DNA from: Halalkalibacter hemicellulosilyticusJCM 9152
GTDB lineage: Bacteria; Bacillota; Bacilli; Bacillales; Bacillaceae_D
NCBI RefSeq assembly: GCF_000513115.1
Contig: NZ_BAUU01000025.1
Coordinates: 1-64,000 of the forward strand
DNA length: 64,000 nucleotides
Reading direction: 5' to 3'
In this document: positions 35,986 to 45,955 of the stretch, piece after piece
Numbering within the stretch: the stretch's first letter is position 1
Layout of the letters: every line of letters begins with the position of its first letter
The notes under the pieces: model-generated
What the model was told of the DNA's origin: nothing
The model's input: the letters and a program-made list of their open reading frames with translations, nothing else
Database searches by the model: none
Translations under genes and position numbers: made by a program

Positions 35986-36869
35986 CATCTCTACGTTCAT
36001 TTTTACAGCAAAGTAAACAGCTTGTAGAAAAACGGCTTCCTGAGCATATTCAATCTTTACAAGCTCCTGAACAATTAAAGAAAGCCATGCTCTACTCTTT
36101 AAATGCCGGTGGAAAGCGAGTTCGACCAGCTATTGTGTTTGCAACGTTACAGAGTTTTGGAGCTCCGCTTGAACGAGGGGTTGATGTTGCCTGTGCGCTA
36201 GAAATGATTCATACATATTCGTTAGTCCACGATGACCTTCCAGCAATGGATGACGATGACTTAAGAAGAGGAAAGCCAACGAATCACAAAGTGTTCGGTG
36301 AAGCGTTAGCCATTTTAGCAGGTGATGCGTTATTAACATACAGCTTTCAGTTAATTACTTCCTTAGAAAAAGATTCTGTATCAGACAAGCAAAAAGTGGA
36401 GCTTATTCATGAAATTTCACGTGCAGCTGGTCCGGCAGGGATGGTTGGTGGTCAAGTAGCAGATATGGCGGGTGAGGATCAATCATTAACCCTTGATGAG
36501 CTTTTATATATTCATCATCATAAAACAGGGGATTTACTAACAGCCTCAGTGATGGCAGGTGCCATTTTAGCAGAAGCGAGCGAGGCTGATTGTAAGCTGC
36601 TACGCCAATTTTCAAAAGAATTGGGTCTCATTTTCCAAATTAAGGATGATATATTGGATGTTGAAGGTGATTCATCCGTTATTGGCAAGCCAGTAGGAAG
36701 CGACGTTGACAATAAGAAAAGTACATATCCTAATTTATTAGGTCTAGATGGGGCGAAGGAGAAACTTTCGGAGCATATGTCGTTAGCGAAAGAATATATA
36801 TACGGTATCAATATCAATCATTCTATGTTGATTGGGTTGACGGAATATATTGCGAACCGTGATCATTAG
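35982..36869 (+). CDS. ispA: Geranyl/farnesyl diphosphate synthase
   Basis: A 295-residue all-helical prenyltransferase condensing isopentenyl units to farnesyl diphosphate. The first Asp-rich motif is [15 protein letters not shown] and the second is [19 protein letters not shown] and GGKRVRP are the other conserved segments. The GTG start overlaps xseB. It works with dxs downstream in the MEP isoprenoid route. OLE RNA begins about 50 bases after its stop. Confidence 0.95.
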   Translation: MTSLRSFLQQSKQLVEKRLPEHIQSLQAPEQLKKAMLYSLNAGGKRVRPAIVFATLQSFGAPLERGVDVACALEMIHTYSLVHDDLPAMDDDDLRRGKPTNHKVFGEALAILAGDALLTYSFQLITSLEKDSVSDKQKVELIHEISRAAGPAGMVGGQVADMAGEDQSLTLDELLYIHHHKTGDLLTASVMAGAILAEASEADCKLLRQFSKELGLIFQIKDDILDVEGDSSVIGKPVGSDVDNKKSTYPNLLGLDGAKEKLSEHMSLAKEYIYGININHSMLIGLTEYIANRDH

Positions 36870-36884
36870 GCCCATCCATTTCCA

Positions 36885-36914
36885 TTGAGCTTTTATCTTG
36901 ACGCGTGATATAAT
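36885..36914 (+). promoter_or_regulatory. Promoter of OLE RNA
   Basis: TTGAGC (36885-36890) and a perfect TATAAT (36909-36914) are 18 bases apart. The inferred start, near 36921, is at the 5' strand of the RNA's closing stem. A separate promoter for the RNA within the ispA-dxs operon fits its high abundance in other species. Confidence 0.65.
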
Positions 36915-36920
36915 AGTTTA

Positions 36921-37515
36921 ATACGAGAGTGGTACAGTATTCTAGTCAGTCCTCCAATCTTGAAGGCGGGCCTAAAAATCCGCCAAAGGGCACATCGATG
37001 AAGCTCCTTGTTTTGGCTTGAGGCGCCCAGCTTGGGTCTAAGCTGGGAGAAAAGGTAAAAGGGCGATCCACAAAGGCATGTGGGCGATGACCCTTTTACT
37101 GTGGAGGCCCAAAAAACCGTTCAATGTATATTGAGTAAGGTTTTTGGGTATGAACCTGTAAGGCGAGTTGGGACTCGTCTGCAGCGTAGCCTGCCTTGAG
37201 TGGAGAGTGAGGGGATTATAGAACAAGAGATTCGTTGTTGTCGGCCAACAATGACGATCTTACCTATATGAAATCATCTCTGCAAAAGAGGATAAAAGAT
37301 TGGCACGGGATTGCTGAGGAAATCTCCTAGACTGTTCGCTCGACATTTAAAGAGGATTGCAGTGTAGACTAAGTGGTAATCTAGTCTGGCGACTGGTGAC
37401 AGCGTCAATCTCGGTTTAAAGGGAAACCGCCAGTGCGGCGACGCATTGGAACTGAGATGGGAAACCCTACTGGACCTAAGCTACAGAGTTTACTCTTTAA
37501 ATGGCCACTCTCTTA
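36921..37515 (+). ncRNA. OLE RNA (ornate large extremophilic RNA)
   Basis: This 595-base stretch between ispA and the OapA gene has no supported reading frame and is rich in G and in short helices. GAGAGTGG at 36925-36932 pairs with CCACTCTC at 37505-37512, closing the whole molecule. Internal stems include GGCGGGCC/GGATTTTTAGG-type elements near 36965, CCCAGCTT/AAGCTGGG (37027-37051) and AAAGGGCGAT/ATGACCCTTTT (37058-37100). Size, neighbours (nusB-folD-xseAB-ispA, then oapA-dxs-tlyA-argR-recN) and the pairing of its ends match the OLE class described from Bacillus halodurans. There OLE RNA forms a membrane RNP with OapA and aids tolerance of stresses such as alcohols, cold and Mg changes. 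I identified it from context and recalled features, not by a covariance search. Confidence 0.92.
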
Positions 37516-37548
37516 CATAATGGATGTAAAAGGTGACGATCAATTACT

Positions 37549-38139
37549 ATGAAGCATTTTATGAAATCAATACATTGGAGTATATGGATTGCCGTTATCA
37601 CTTTAGTGCTAGCGGCTATTTTTTCAGTCATCTCAACTTTTATATTAAGCGGGGTGACATGGGCGATCGGAATGGTGATTGTCTTTATTATTGTGATTTT
37701 AGGTGTATTCTTTGATACAATAGGTGTAGCGGCAACAGCGGCAGATGAGAAACCGTTTCATGCTATGGCCTCTGAACGGTTAAAAGGGGCGAGGCAAGCG
37801 GTTCAAATAACAAGAAATGCCGACCGATTTGCGAACTTCTGTAATGATGTGATCGGTGATATTTCTGGTATTATTAGTGGAACGGCCTCGGCATATGTTG
37901 TCTTACAATTTGCTTTACAATTAGGATATCATGATGCTTCTGTACAATACTTAGTGATTTCGGTATTATTTACGAGTGTAGTCGCAGCCTTAACTGTAGG
38001 CGGAAAAGCAATAGGTAAAACGCTTGCGATTCATTATTCAACACCGATTATTTTTCAAGTAGGTAGATTATTATATGTTTTAGAGGTAAGATTAAAGATC
38101 AAAGTATTTTCTAACAACGGAAAAAAGAAAAAAAGATAA
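37549..38139 (+). CDS. oapA: OLE-associated membrane protein OapA
   Basis: A 196-residue membrane protein directly downstream of OLE RNA. Four hydrophobic helices are predicted: about residues 12-33, 36-57, 107-125 and 133-155. Between helices 2 and 3 lies a polar region (ADEKPFHAMASERLKGARQAVQ) that includes several basic residues. The C-terminus is strongly basic (GKKKKR), suited to RNA contact. OapA anchors OLE RNA to the membrane in B. halodurans. AAAGGTGA lies 12 bases before the ATG, a rather long spacing. It is followed by dxs within 26 bases. Confidence 0.92.
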   Translation: MKHFMKSIHWSIWIAVITLVLAAIFSVISTFILSGVTWAIGMVIVFIIVILGVFFDTIGVAATAADEKPFHAMASERLKGARQAVQITRNADRFANFCNDVIGDISGIISGTASAYVVLQFALQLGYHDASVQYLVISVLFTSVVAALTVGGKAIGKTLAIHYSTPIIFQVGRLLYVLEVRLKIKVFSNNGKKKKR

Positions 38140-38165
38140 ACTGACTCGAAAGTGAGGGTTCCTTT

Positions 38166-40052
38166 ATGAATCTAGAGGAATTTAAAGACCCAAGCGAATT
38201 AAAGCATTATTCGAACGAAGAGCTTGAACGATTAGCAAACGATATTAGACAATTTTTGATTGAGAAACTATCCGTGACTGGCGGACATTTAGGGCCGAAT
38301 TTAGGGGTGGTGGAACTAACGTTAATTCTCCACCAATTATTTGAAAGCCCTAAGGACAAGTTCATTTGGGATGTCGGACACCAAGCATATGTTCATAAAA
38401 TACTAACAGGAAGAGCGGGTCAATTTGACCAGCTTCGTCAATATAAAGGATTGTGTGGCTTTCCAAAGCGTAATGAAAGTGACCATGACGTCTGGGAAAC
38501 AGGTCATAGTTCAACTTCATTGTCTGCTGCGATGGGGATGGCGACAGCACGTGATATAAAAGGTACGGATGAATCTGTCGTTGCTATTATTGGAGATGGT
38601 GCACTAACAGGTGGGATGGCACTTGAAGCCCTGAATCACATTGGACATGAGCAAACAGATTTAATTGTCGTTTTAAATGATAATGAAATGTCCATTGCAC
38701 CGAATGTTGGCGCCCTTCATAATGTACTCGGAAGATTACGTACGGCTGGAAAATATAAAAAAGCAAAAGAAGAGCTAGAGCAATTAATCAAGAAGATTCC
38801 GGCTTTTGGCGGAAAAATTGCTTCAACAGCTGAACGTGTAAAGGATAGCCTGAAATATTTATTAGTATCGGGTATTTTCTTTGAGGAATTAGGTTTCACT
38901 TACTTAGGACCTGTTGATGGCCATGACTTAGAGGACTTGGCTGAGAATATGAAATATGCGAAAAAGACTAAAGGGCCTGTACTCATTCATGTGTTGACGA
39001 AAAAAGGGAAAGGCTACAAGCCAGCTGAGCTAGATGCAAAAGGTACGTGGCATGGATTAGGTCCATATAAAATTGAGTCGGGCGAAGTGGTTAAAAAACC
39101 TGGCCCACCAAGTTATAGTGGCGTGTTTGCAGAAACGCTAAAAACAATCGCTCGTGAAGATAAGCGTATTGTGGCGTTAACTGCTGCAATGCCTGGGGGG
39201 ACAAAGCTCGATGTATTTGCTAAGGAATTTCCTGAGCGAATGTTCGATGTCGGTATCGCTGAACAGCATGCTACGACAATGGCAGGAGGTTTAGCGACTC
39301 AGGGGATGAAGCCTGTATTTGCCGTATACTCAACATTCTTACAACGAGGCTACGATCAGCTTGTGCATGATGTGTGTCGTCAAAATTTAAATGTTCTCTT
39401 TGCGATTGATCGTGCTGGCTTAGTTGGTGCAGATGGTGAAACTCACCAAGGTGTATTTGATATAGCTTATTTGCGTCATCTTCCGAATATGAAAATCTTA
39501 ATGCCTAAGGATGAAAATGAGCTTCAGCATATGATCTACACGGCAACTCAATATGATGATGGGCCGATTGCAGTTCGTTACCCAAGAGGGAACGGTTATG
39601 GTGTGAAAATGGACAAGCAGCTCCAACAGCTTCCGATTGGAAAGTGGGAAGTGCTGCGTGAAGGAACAGATGCCTGTATTTTGACGTTTGCAACGATGAT
39701 ACCAGTTGCTGATGAAGCGGTAAATATATTGCAATCACAAGGTCTCTCAGTTAAGCTCATTAATGCTAATTCCGTTAAACCATTAGATGAGAATATGCTC
39801 CGAGATATAGCAACATTAAACATTCCAGTGCTTACTCTAGAGGAAGCAGCATTACAAGGTGGCTTTGGAAGTGCTGTACTTGAGTTTTTCCAAGAAAATC
39901 AATTTATGGTATCAATGAAACGAATGGGTATTCCTGATGAATTTATTGAGCATGGAAGTGTAAATGAGCTACTTGAGGAGATTGGATTAACTTCAGCGAA
40001 TGTAGCTGACCAACTACAAACATTATTGCCACAACGTAGACAAAGGGCGTAG
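38166..40052 (+). CDS. dxs: 1-deoxy-D-xylulose-5-phosphate synthase
   Basis: A 628-residue thiamine-diphosphate enzyme that condenses pyruvate and glyceraldehyde 3-phosphate, the first MEP-pathway step. It has [13 protein letters not shown], the ThDP motif [15 protein letters not shown] with LNDNEMSI, the catalytic Glu region [10 protein letters not shown], and [14 protein letters not shown]. Its length is normal. It lies four bases before the tlyA frame. Confidence 0.97.
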   Translation: MNLEEFKDPSELKHYSNEELERLANDIRQFLIEKLSVTGGHLGPNLGVVELTLILHQLFESPKDKFIWDVGHQAYVHKILTGRAGQFDQLRQYKGLCGFPKRNESDHDVWETGHSSTSLSAAMGMATARDIKGTDESVVAIIGDGALTGGMALEALNHIGHEQTDLIVVLNDNEMSIAPNVGALHNVLGRLRTAGKYKKAKEELEQLIKKIPAFGGKIASTAERVKDSLKYLLVSGIFFEELGFTYLGPVDGHDLEDLAENMKYAKKTKGPVLIHVLTKKGKGYKPAELDAKGTWHGLGPYKIESGEVVKKPGPPSYSGVFAETLKTIAREDKRIVALTAAMPGGTKLDVFAKEFPERMFDVGIAEQHATTMAGGLATQGMKPVFAVYSTFLQRGYDQLVHDVCRQNLNVLFAIDRAGLVGADGETHQGVFDIAYLRHLPNMKILMPKDENELQHMIYTATQYDDGPIAVRYPRGNGYGVKMDKQLQQLPIGKWEVLREGTDACILTFATMIPVADEAVNILQSQGLSVKLINANSVKPLDENMLRDIATLNIPVLTLEEAALQGGFGSAVLEFFQENQFMVSMKRMGIPDEFIEHGSVNELLEEIGLTSANVADQLQTLLPQRRQRA

Positions 40053-40056
40053 GTGA

Positions 40057-40880
40057 ATGGCTAAGAAAGAACGTATTGATGTTTTACTTGTTGAACGTGG
40101 ACTGTTTGAAACGAGAGAAAAGGCGAAGCGTGCAATTATGGCTGGACTCGTCTTTTCTGGGACGGAGCGGATTGATAAGCCTGGAGTGAAGATCGATAGT
40201 TCGATCACGTTGGAAGTAAAGGGAAATCCAATTCCCTATGTTAGTCGAGGAGGTCTAAAATTAGAAAAGGCTCTTCGCGTATTTCTGATTTCCCTTCAGG
40301 GTAAGCTTGTTATTGATATTGGTGCTTCAACAGGAGCTTTACTGATTGCGCCTTGCAAAATGGGGCAAAAGCCGTTTATGCAATTGATGTCGGCTATAAC
40401 CAACTATCATGGAAGCTAAGACAAGATGAGCGTGTTGTCGTCATGGAACGCACAAATTTTCGTTATGTAGAACGGGCTGATTTACAAAAAGGCCTTCCGC
40501 AATTTGCTTGTATGGATGTTTCGTTTATCTCGATTAAGCTAATCTTACCTGTTTTAAAATCACTGCTTCTACCTGGGAGTGATGTTGTGGCGCTCATCAA
40601 ACCTCAATTTGAAGCGGGACGTGAACAAGTTGGGAAGAAAGGAATCATTCGTGATCCAAGTATTCATGAAGATGTCGTTAAACGAATGATTGACTTTGCT
40701 CTTGGGCAAGGCTATTCCGTTCTAGGGTTGGATTATTCTCCTATTAAAGGAGGAGAAGGAAATATTGAATTTCTCCTTCATTTACAATTGGAAGAGGAAA
40801 TGAGTAACGTGCACCTTCGTGATCAGATTTCTGTTGAAGAGGTTGTGGAACGCGCGCACGAACAATTGAAATCGCTGTGA
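40057..40880 (+). pseudogene. tlyA: TlyA-family 16S/23S rRNA (cytidine-2'-O)-methyltransferase gene with a -1 frameshift
   Basis: The first frame (40057 to about 40336) encodes an S4 RNA-binding domain (RIDVLLVERGLFETREKAKR, then PYVSRGGLKLEKAL) and the start of the methyltransferase domain (VIDIGASTG). The second frame (from about 40337 to 40880) resumes with CALQNGAKAVYAIDVGYNQL and continues to a normal end. Restoring one G at 40336 (GGAGGCTTT for GGAGCTTT) rebuilds STGGFTDCALQNG, the expected motif I. Everything else is intact, so it is a very recent mutation or a sequencing error. The normal protein would have about 274 residues. It belongs to the conserved dxs-tlyA-argR-recN block. Confidence 0.88.
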
Positions 40881-40910
40881 AAGAGGTGCTAGTGCACTTC
40901 TTCTTTTTTT
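40881..40910 (+). terminator. Terminator after tlyA
   Basis: AAGAGGTGC and GCACTTCTT pair around TAGT and are followed by CTTTTTTT. Confidence 0.85.
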
Positions 40911-40929
40911 ATAAGAGGTTGTTGGATAA

Positions 40930-41060
40930 CTCAAAGGAGAGCGACTGCTTCGCACGTTATACGTTTTGCTGAAAGAACTCCACTTTCAGCAAAACTGAAA
41001 ACCGTTGTAACGGCTTTGCACGTCGCTTTAAAGAAAAGACTGCTGCACAGTTTTTCTTAT
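40930..41060 (+). repeat. Dispersed repeat family A, full copy between tlyA and argR
   Basis: Left block AACTCAAAGGAGAGCGAC plus GCTTCGCACGTTATACG, then hairpin TTTTGCTGAAAG/CTTTCAGCAAAA, core CCGTTGTAACGGCTTTGCAC and end hairpin AAGAAAAGACTG/CAGTTTTTCTT. Together with 50797-50935 it defines the full-length form. Confidence 0.85.
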
Positions 41061-41126
41061 TGTATTCTTGTTCGTTTATGTAGATAATGGTAGTAGTGAG
41101 AAATGAAAAGAGATAGGTGAATCGAT

Positions 41127-41576
41127 ATGAATAAAGGACAGCGTCATATTAAAATTCGAGAGATTATTACGAATGGTGAAGTTGAAACGCAGGATGATTT
41201 AGTTGAACAATTGAGACAAGCTGGTTATAACGTCACACAAGCTACGGTTTCTCGAGATATTAAAGAACTACATCTCGTTAAGGTGCCGATGATGGATGGA
41301 CGATATAAATATAGCTTGCCTGCAGACCAACGTTTTAATCCGCTACAAAAATTAAAGCGCTCGCTTATGGATAGCTTTGTAAGTATTGATCGATCAGACA
41401 ATTTGATTGTCATGAAAACATTACCAGGAAATGCTAATGCGATTGGTGCATTAATTGATAATTTAGATTGGCCAGAAATTATGGGGACGATTTGTGGGGA
41501 TGACACGATACTCGTTATTTGCAAGACGAAGGAAAAAGGTTTGTCATTGACGGAACGCTTTTTAGAAATGCTTTAA
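41127..41576 (+). CDS. argR: Arginine repressor ArgR/AhrC
   Basis: A 149-residue hexameric regulator. The N-terminal winged helix has [16 protein letters not shown], and the C-terminal arginine-binding domain has [15 protein letters not shown] and [14 protein letters not shown] with the two Asp that contact arginine. It represses arginine synthesis and activates catabolism. It is followed 13 bases later by recN as in most Bacillus. Confidence 0.96.
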   Translation: MNKGQRHIKIREIITNGEVETQDDLVEQLRQAGYNVTQATVSRDIKELHLVKVPMMDGRYKYSLPADQRFNPLQKLKRSLMDSFVSIDRSDNLIVMKTLPGNANAIGALIDNLDWPEIMGTICGDDTILVICKTKEKGLSLTERFLEML

Positions 41577-41589
41577 GGGTGGTGAAGGT

Positions 41590-43308
41590 GTGTTAGTCGA
41601 ACTATCGATCAAACATTTTGCCATAATTGATCAATTAACCGTTCCTTTTCAAAAAGGATTAACGGTTATAACTGGTGAAACAGGTGCAGGTAAATCAATT
41701 ATTATTGATGCTATTGGATTATTGTTAGGTGGGCGTGGATCGGCTGATTATGTACGTTATGGTGAGCAACGTGCTGAAATTGAAGGGTTGTTCCATGTTG
41801 AAGAAGGAAATAGGGCTTTAGAGAAAGCTAAAGACCTTGGAATTGATGTTTCAGATCAGATGTTTATTTTACGTCGAGATATTACAACACAAGGTAAAAG
41901 CATTTGTCGTATTAACGGGAAAATGGTGACGATAGCCATTTTACGTGAGATCGGCCAAACACTTGTTGACATTCATGGACAACATGAGCATCAAAGCTTA
42001 ATGCAACCAGAGCATCATATGCATTTATTAGATGAATATGCAGGTGTCTTATTGAAGAGAACGAGGCTCGAATACCAAGAATTATATAAAAAGGCGTTAC
42101 AACTTCAACAGCAAGTTGTTCGATTTAGTACAAATGAGCAAGAAATGGCACAAAAGGTTGATTTATATCAATTTCAGCTAAACGAAATTGAGCAAGCTCA
42201 GTTAGAACCGTTAGAAGATGAACGTTTATTAGAAGAGCGGCATAAACTTCAACATAGTGAGAAGCTTTTCTCGCTGTTACAGGACAGTTATCAAAGCTTA
42301 TTTGGTGAGAATCGCGGTTTGGATTTTCTTGCTAATGCAACGGCTCATTTGGAAGAAGCGGCGACAATTGATAAAGAGCTATCTGCATTACATGAAAATG
42401 TTAGTAATAGCTTTTATTTACTTGAGGAAGCGGCTTTTACGTTACGAAATCAGATGGAACTTATTGAATTTGACCCAGCAAGGTTAGAAGTTGTGGAAAG
42501 TCGACTACATGAATTAACTCAGCTGAAGAGGAAGTATGGATCGACTGTTGAAGAAATGATGGAGTATGCGGCAAGAATTGAAGAGGAGCTTGATTCACTT
42601 GTTCATAAAGACGATCGATTAAGTGAGTTGATAGCAGATTTAGAAGCAGCGTGGAAAGATTTATATGTCGAAGCGCAGACGTTGACAAAGCTAAGGAAAG
42701 AAGCGGCACATAAATTAAAAAAAGCGATACATTCTCAGCTTCGTTCCCTTTATATGGAAAAAACAGAATTTGATGTTTCAATTCAGCCTCGTGTAGGAAC
42801 AAAAGATTCTCCAATTATTGATGGACAAGCGGTGGCGTTTAACGAAGGTGGAATGGATGAAATTGAGTTTTATTTATCAACGAATCCTGGAGAGCCTTTA
42901 AAACCATTAGCGAAAGTTGCATCAGGTGGAGAAATTTCTAGAATAATGTTAGCAATTAAATCAATTTTTTCCCATCAAGAAGGGATTACGTCTGTCATTT
43001 TTGATGAGGTAGATACAGGGGTAAGTGGACGTGTGGCTCAAGCGATCGCAGAAAAAATTCATCGGATTTCCGAGGACTCACAAGTGTTATGTATTACGCA
43101 TTTACCGCAAGTGGCGGCAATGGCTGATACGCACCTTTATATTTCAAAGCACGAGGAAGATCAACGTGTTAGAACGTCTGTGAATGCATTAACTAAGGGA
43201 GAAAAGGTAAATGAAATTGCCCGAATGATTTCTGGCGTTGAAGTGACAGATTTGACAAAACAGCATGCGAATGAGCTTTTACAACTAGCTGAAACGCTAA
43301 AAGTGTAA
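41590..43308 (+). CDS. recN: DNA repair protein RecN
   Basis: A 572-residue SMC-like ATPase acting early at double-strand breaks. Walker A is TGETGAGKSIIIDAIG. Two coiled-coil arms span about residues 150-360. The signature motif is LAKVASGGEISRIMLA and Walker B is SVIFDEVDTGVSG. The GTG start follows GGGTGGTGA. It ends at a clear terminator. Confidence 0.97.
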   Translation: MLVELSIKHFAIIDQLTVPFQKGLTVITGETGAGKSIIIDAIGLLLGGRGSADYVRYGEQRAEIEGLFHVEEGNRALEKAKDLGIDVSDQMFILRRDITTQGKSICRINGKMVTIAILREIGQTLVDIHGQHEHQSLMQPEHHMHLLDEYAGVLLKRTRLEYQELYKKALQLQQQVVRFSTNEQEMAQKVDLYQFQLNEIEQAQLEPLEDERLLEERHKLQHSEKLFSLLQDSYQSLFGENRGLDFLANATAHLEEAATIDKELSALHENVSNSFYLLEEAAFTLRNQMELIEFDPARLEVVESRLHELTQLKRKYGSTVEEMMEYAARIEEELDSLVHKDDRLSELIADLEAAWKDLYVEAQTLTKLRKEAAHKLKKAIHSQLRSLYMEKTEFDVSIQPRVGTKDSPIIDGQAVAFNEGGMDEIEFYLSTNPGEPLKPLAKVASGGEISRIMLAIKSIFSHQEGITSVIFDEVDTGVSGRVAQAIAEKIHRISEDSQVLCITHLPQVAAMADTHLYISKHEEDQRVRTSVNALTKGEKVNEIARMISGVEVTDLTKQHANELLQLAETLKV

Positions 43309-43316
43309 GCATTACA

Positions 43317-43346
43317 AAAGCTAACCAATTTAGGTTAGCTTTTTTC
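43317..43346 (+). terminator. Terminator after recN
   Basis: AAAGCTAACC pairs with GGTTAGCTTT around AATTTA and is followed by a T-run. Confidence 0.88.
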
Positions 43347-43356
43347 TCTTTCTGTA

Positions 43357-43387
43357 GTTATAAATGTTGTGTCGCAAGGCAACATTA
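43357..43387 (+). promoter_or_regulatory. Possible sigma-F promoter of spoIVB
   Basis: GGCAACATTA (43378-43387) fits the sigma-F -10 pattern GGnnAnAnTR exactly. TTATA (43358-43362) lies 15 bases upstream and fits GYWTA at four of five positions. Forespore transcription of spoIVB is known in B. subtilis. Confidence 0.5.
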
Positions 43388-43438
43388 GTATTACAGCCAT
43401 CTTTGGAGGTGTGGGCAAGGAGCTAGGAGAGTGAAGTG

Positions 43439-44674
43439 ATGAGAGGCGATGCAATTAGAAAGGGAATCGGTGTTGTTTTTCTTATCGTTGTCGTATGTAT
43501 AGGATTATCTGATAACGTACAGGAATGGGTACATGTCCCGAATAGTATAACCGTATTTGAAGAAGATTTTGCACCAATTGATGAGGCGGCCAAGGCATTA
43601 CAGGCTGTCCCTGCTTCAACGATTGGAGCAGATACAGAGCAAGTGAAGTTTGAGGTTGGAAATTTTCCAGTAAAAAATATTGATGTGAACGTTTTACCGA
43701 AAAAAGAAGTTATACCTGGTGGTCAATCTATTGGGGTTAAGCTAAATACAGAAGGGGTACTCGTTGTTGGTCATCATTTAATTGAAACAGATGATGCGAG
43801 TCTTTCCCCAGGTGAAGAAGCAGGAATTGAAGTTGGAGATATGATTACACACATTGATGGGGAAGAAATACAGCGAATGAGCCAAGTTGGTGACTTTGTG
43901 CAAGCAGCAGGTGATGAGGAACGTTCATTGGAAATTCGCTTAAAGCGTGATCAAAAAGCATATGAAAAAACATTGCAGCCAGTAAAAGCCAAAGGGGAGC
44001 ATTCTTATCGAATGGGCTTGTACATTCGCGATTCTGCGGCTGGTGTTGGTACATTAACGTTTTATGATCCAGATTCAAAAAATTATGGTGCGTTAGGTCA
44101 TGTCATTTCAGATGTTGATACAAAAAAGCCGATAATTGTCCATGATGGACAAATCATTCGCTCATCTGTTACATCAATAGAAAAAGGAAGCAATGGAGAT
44201 CCTGGAGAAAAATTAGCTAGTTTATCGAAAAAAAGAGATGTGTTAGGTTCAATTGAGAAAAATAGTTCGTTCGGTATTTTTGGTAAGTTAGAAAAAGCAG
44301 ATTTAAAAAACCACATACACGATGAAGGTATGCCTGTTTCTCTATCGACAAATGTAAAAGAAGGACCAGCTCAAATTTTAACGGTTGTAGAAGGGGAAGA
44401 AGTACAGGAGTTTGATATTGAAATTATTAGTTCTGTACCACAAAAACAACCAGCTACAAAAGGTATGGTGATTAAAGTCACTGATCCTAAATTGTTGGAA
44501 GCAACAGGAGGAATTGTGCAAGGCATGAGCGGAAGTCCGATTATTCAAGATGGAAAATTAGTTGGAGCTGTTACTCATGTTTTTGTAAATGATCCAACCT
44601 CTGGATATGGTTGCCATATTGAATGGATGCTAGAAGAAGCCGGTGTGATTGAAGAAGAAGCAAAAGCTAGCTAA
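43439..44674 (+). CDS. spoIVB: SpoIVB serine peptidase
   Basis: A 411-residue forespore-secreted S55 protease that triggers pro-sigma-K processing by the SpoIVFB complex. It has an N-terminal hydrophobic anchor, a PDZ domain (about residues 100-190, with [11 protein letters not shown] and [15 protein letters not shown]) and the S55 domain. The catalytic His is in [12 protein letters not shown] and the Ser is in [12 protein letters not shown]. The ATG at 43439 is chosen over an adjacent GTG. In B. subtilis spo0A follows directly; here about 4.6 kb intervene. Confidence 0.95.
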   Translation: MRGDAIRKGIGVVFLIVVVCIGLSDNVQEWVHVPNSITVFEEDFAPIDEAAKALQAVPASTIGADTEQVKFEVGNFPVKNIDVNVLPKKEVIPGGQSIGVKLNTEGVLVVGHHLIETDDASLSPGEEAGIEVGDMITHIDGEEIQRMSQVGDFVQAAGDEERSLEIRLKRDQKAYEKTLQPVKAKGEHSYRMGLYIRDSAAGVGTLTFYDPDSKNYGALGHVISDVDTKKPIIVHDGQIIRSSVTSIEKGSNGDPGEKLASLSKKRDVLGSIEKNSSFGIFGKLEKADLKNHIHDEGMPVSLSTNVKEGPAQILTVVEGEEVQEFDIEIISSVPQKQPATKGMVIKVTDPKLLEATGGIVQGMSGSPIIQDGKLVGAVTHVFVNDPTSGYGCHIEWMLEEAGVIEEEAKAS

Positions 44675-44680
44675 ATGTAG

Positions 44681-44724
44681 AGGCCGCTGAAAAAGAGTTT
44701 AATTTCTTTTCGGTGGTCTTTTAC
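44681..44724 (+). terminator. Terminator after spoIVB
   Basis: AGGCCGCTGAAAAAGAG pairs with CTTTTCGGTGGTCTT (G-U pairs included) and is followed by T-rich sequence. Its CTGAAAAAG resembles the end of repeat family C. Confidence 0.7.
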
Positions 44725-44756
44725 TTTTAAAAAAATACTCATTTTTAAAAAAAGTA

Positions 44757-44806
44757 TAGACAAAAGGTTAATTTACGTCTTATAATAAAGTTGCACTAGG
44801 GAAAAA
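44757..44806 (+). promoter_or_regulatory. mntA promoter with probable MntR operator
   Basis: TAGACA (44757-44762) and TATAAT (44781-44786) are 18 bases apart. TTGCACTAGGGAAAAA (44791-44806), at the expected transcription start, closely resembles the B. subtilis mntA MntR operator (TTTGC-N4-GGGAAA type, recalled). The remaining 180-base leader holds no other feature I can support. Confidence 0.7.
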
Positions 44807-45000
44807 CATATTGTCTTGAGCAAATAAATAGACTTGGACAAATGTTTTGACATTAAGTAAACTTTCTACACTTTATGTAATGAATATACATATACCTTAT
44901 AAAGAGAAAACGTTAATTCTGTGCAAAGGTAAAAGTGGAAAGAGTATGAGTATATGAATGAAAAAGAAAAAGGAAGAGGGAAAATTGATGAAGAAAAAGG

Positions 45001-45948
45001 GTGGATTGGGTAAGTATTGTAGTAGCGTTTAGCTTGCTAATAGCTGCGTGTGGAAGCGAGGAAACCGTTCAGGAAGATGGGACGGGAACAGAAGACGAAG
45101 CGGGGACGGATGAAGAAGTTGATGTTCATGATGAAAATGATGAAGGTTTGACGATTACAACGAGCTTTTCTATATTAGGGGATATGATTTCACAAGTCAT
45201 CGGTGATCGTGGTACAGTTGAATATATTGTCCCAATCGGTGATGAGCCTCATGAGTATGAGCCTGTACCAAGTGACTTTCAAAAAGTATCCGATGCAGAT
45301 GTCTTCTATGTTAATGGTCTTGACCTTGAGGAGTGGCTTGAGTCTATTTTAACCAATGTGACAGAAACAGAAATTGTAGCTATTTCTGAAGGCGTTACAG
45401 CTATTCCGTTAGAAGGTGGAGATGAGGATGATCCACACGCTTGGTTAAGTGTGAAAAATGCGATTCTGTATGTTGAGAACCTTGTGGATGATTTAATTAA
45501 AAGAGACCCTGATGGAGAGTCAGTCTATCGTGAGAATGCGGATGCATATATAACACAATTAGAAGAGCTTGATACGTGGATTGAAGAGGAAGTCGTTGAG
45601 ATTCCAGAAGAGAAACGTGTTATTGTAGTAAGTGAGAATGCATTTAAATATTTTGGTGCTGATTATGGCTTTGAGACAGAAGGTGTATGGGATATTAACT
45701 CTCATGCAGAAGGAACACCACAACAAGTTTCTCGAATTGTTGATTTAGTGAATGACTTAGAGCTTCCTGCTGTGTTCGTTGAAACAACAGTTAATCAAGA
45801 TTTCATGGAGCAAGTTTCAAATGAAACGAATGTTCCGATTGCCGGTGAAGTGTATACAGATGCTGTTGGGCCTGAGGGAAGTGGGGCTGAGACCTATATA
45901 GAAATGATGCAACATAATGTGAATGTATTTGTCGAAGGTTTAAAATAA
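45001..45948 (+). CDS. mntA: Manganese-type ABC transporter substrate-binding lipoprotein (N-terminus probably out of frame)
   Basis: A cluster 9 (TroA/PsaA-like) binding protein of about 315 residues with lipobox LLIAACGS. Probable metal ligands are His in DEPHEYEP, His in DDPHAWLS, Glu in VSENAFKYF and Asp in YTDAVG. Glu as third ligand, where Zn proteins have His, points to Mn. The open frame begins at a GTG (45001) that has no ribosome site and gives a signal peptide without a basic start. An ATG at 44988 behind GGAAGAGGG encodes MKKKG but is off by one base. Removing one G of the GGG at 44999-45001 would give MKKKVDWVSIVVAF, a normal lipoprotein signal. Confidence 0.85.
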   Translation: MDWVSIVVAFSLLIAACGSEETVQEDGTGTEDEAGTDEEVDVHDENDEGLTITTSFSILGDMISQVIGDRGTVEYIVPIGDEPHEYEPVPSDFQKVSDADVFYVNGLDLEEWLESILTNVTETEIVAISEGVTAIPLEGGDEDDPHAWLSVKNAILYVENLVDDLIKRDPDGESVYRENADAYITQLEELDTWIEEEVVEIPEEKRVIVVSENAFKYFGADYGFETEGVWDINSHAEGTPQQVSRIVDLVNDLELPAVFVETTVNQDFMEQVSNETNVPIAGEVYTDAVGPEGSGAETYIEMMQHNVNVFVEGLK

Positions 45949-45955
45949 TATTTGA

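Noticed and set aside
37038-37226. 62-codon minus-strand frame in the OLE region
   Set aside because: It lies inside the structured RNA and has no supported start or family.
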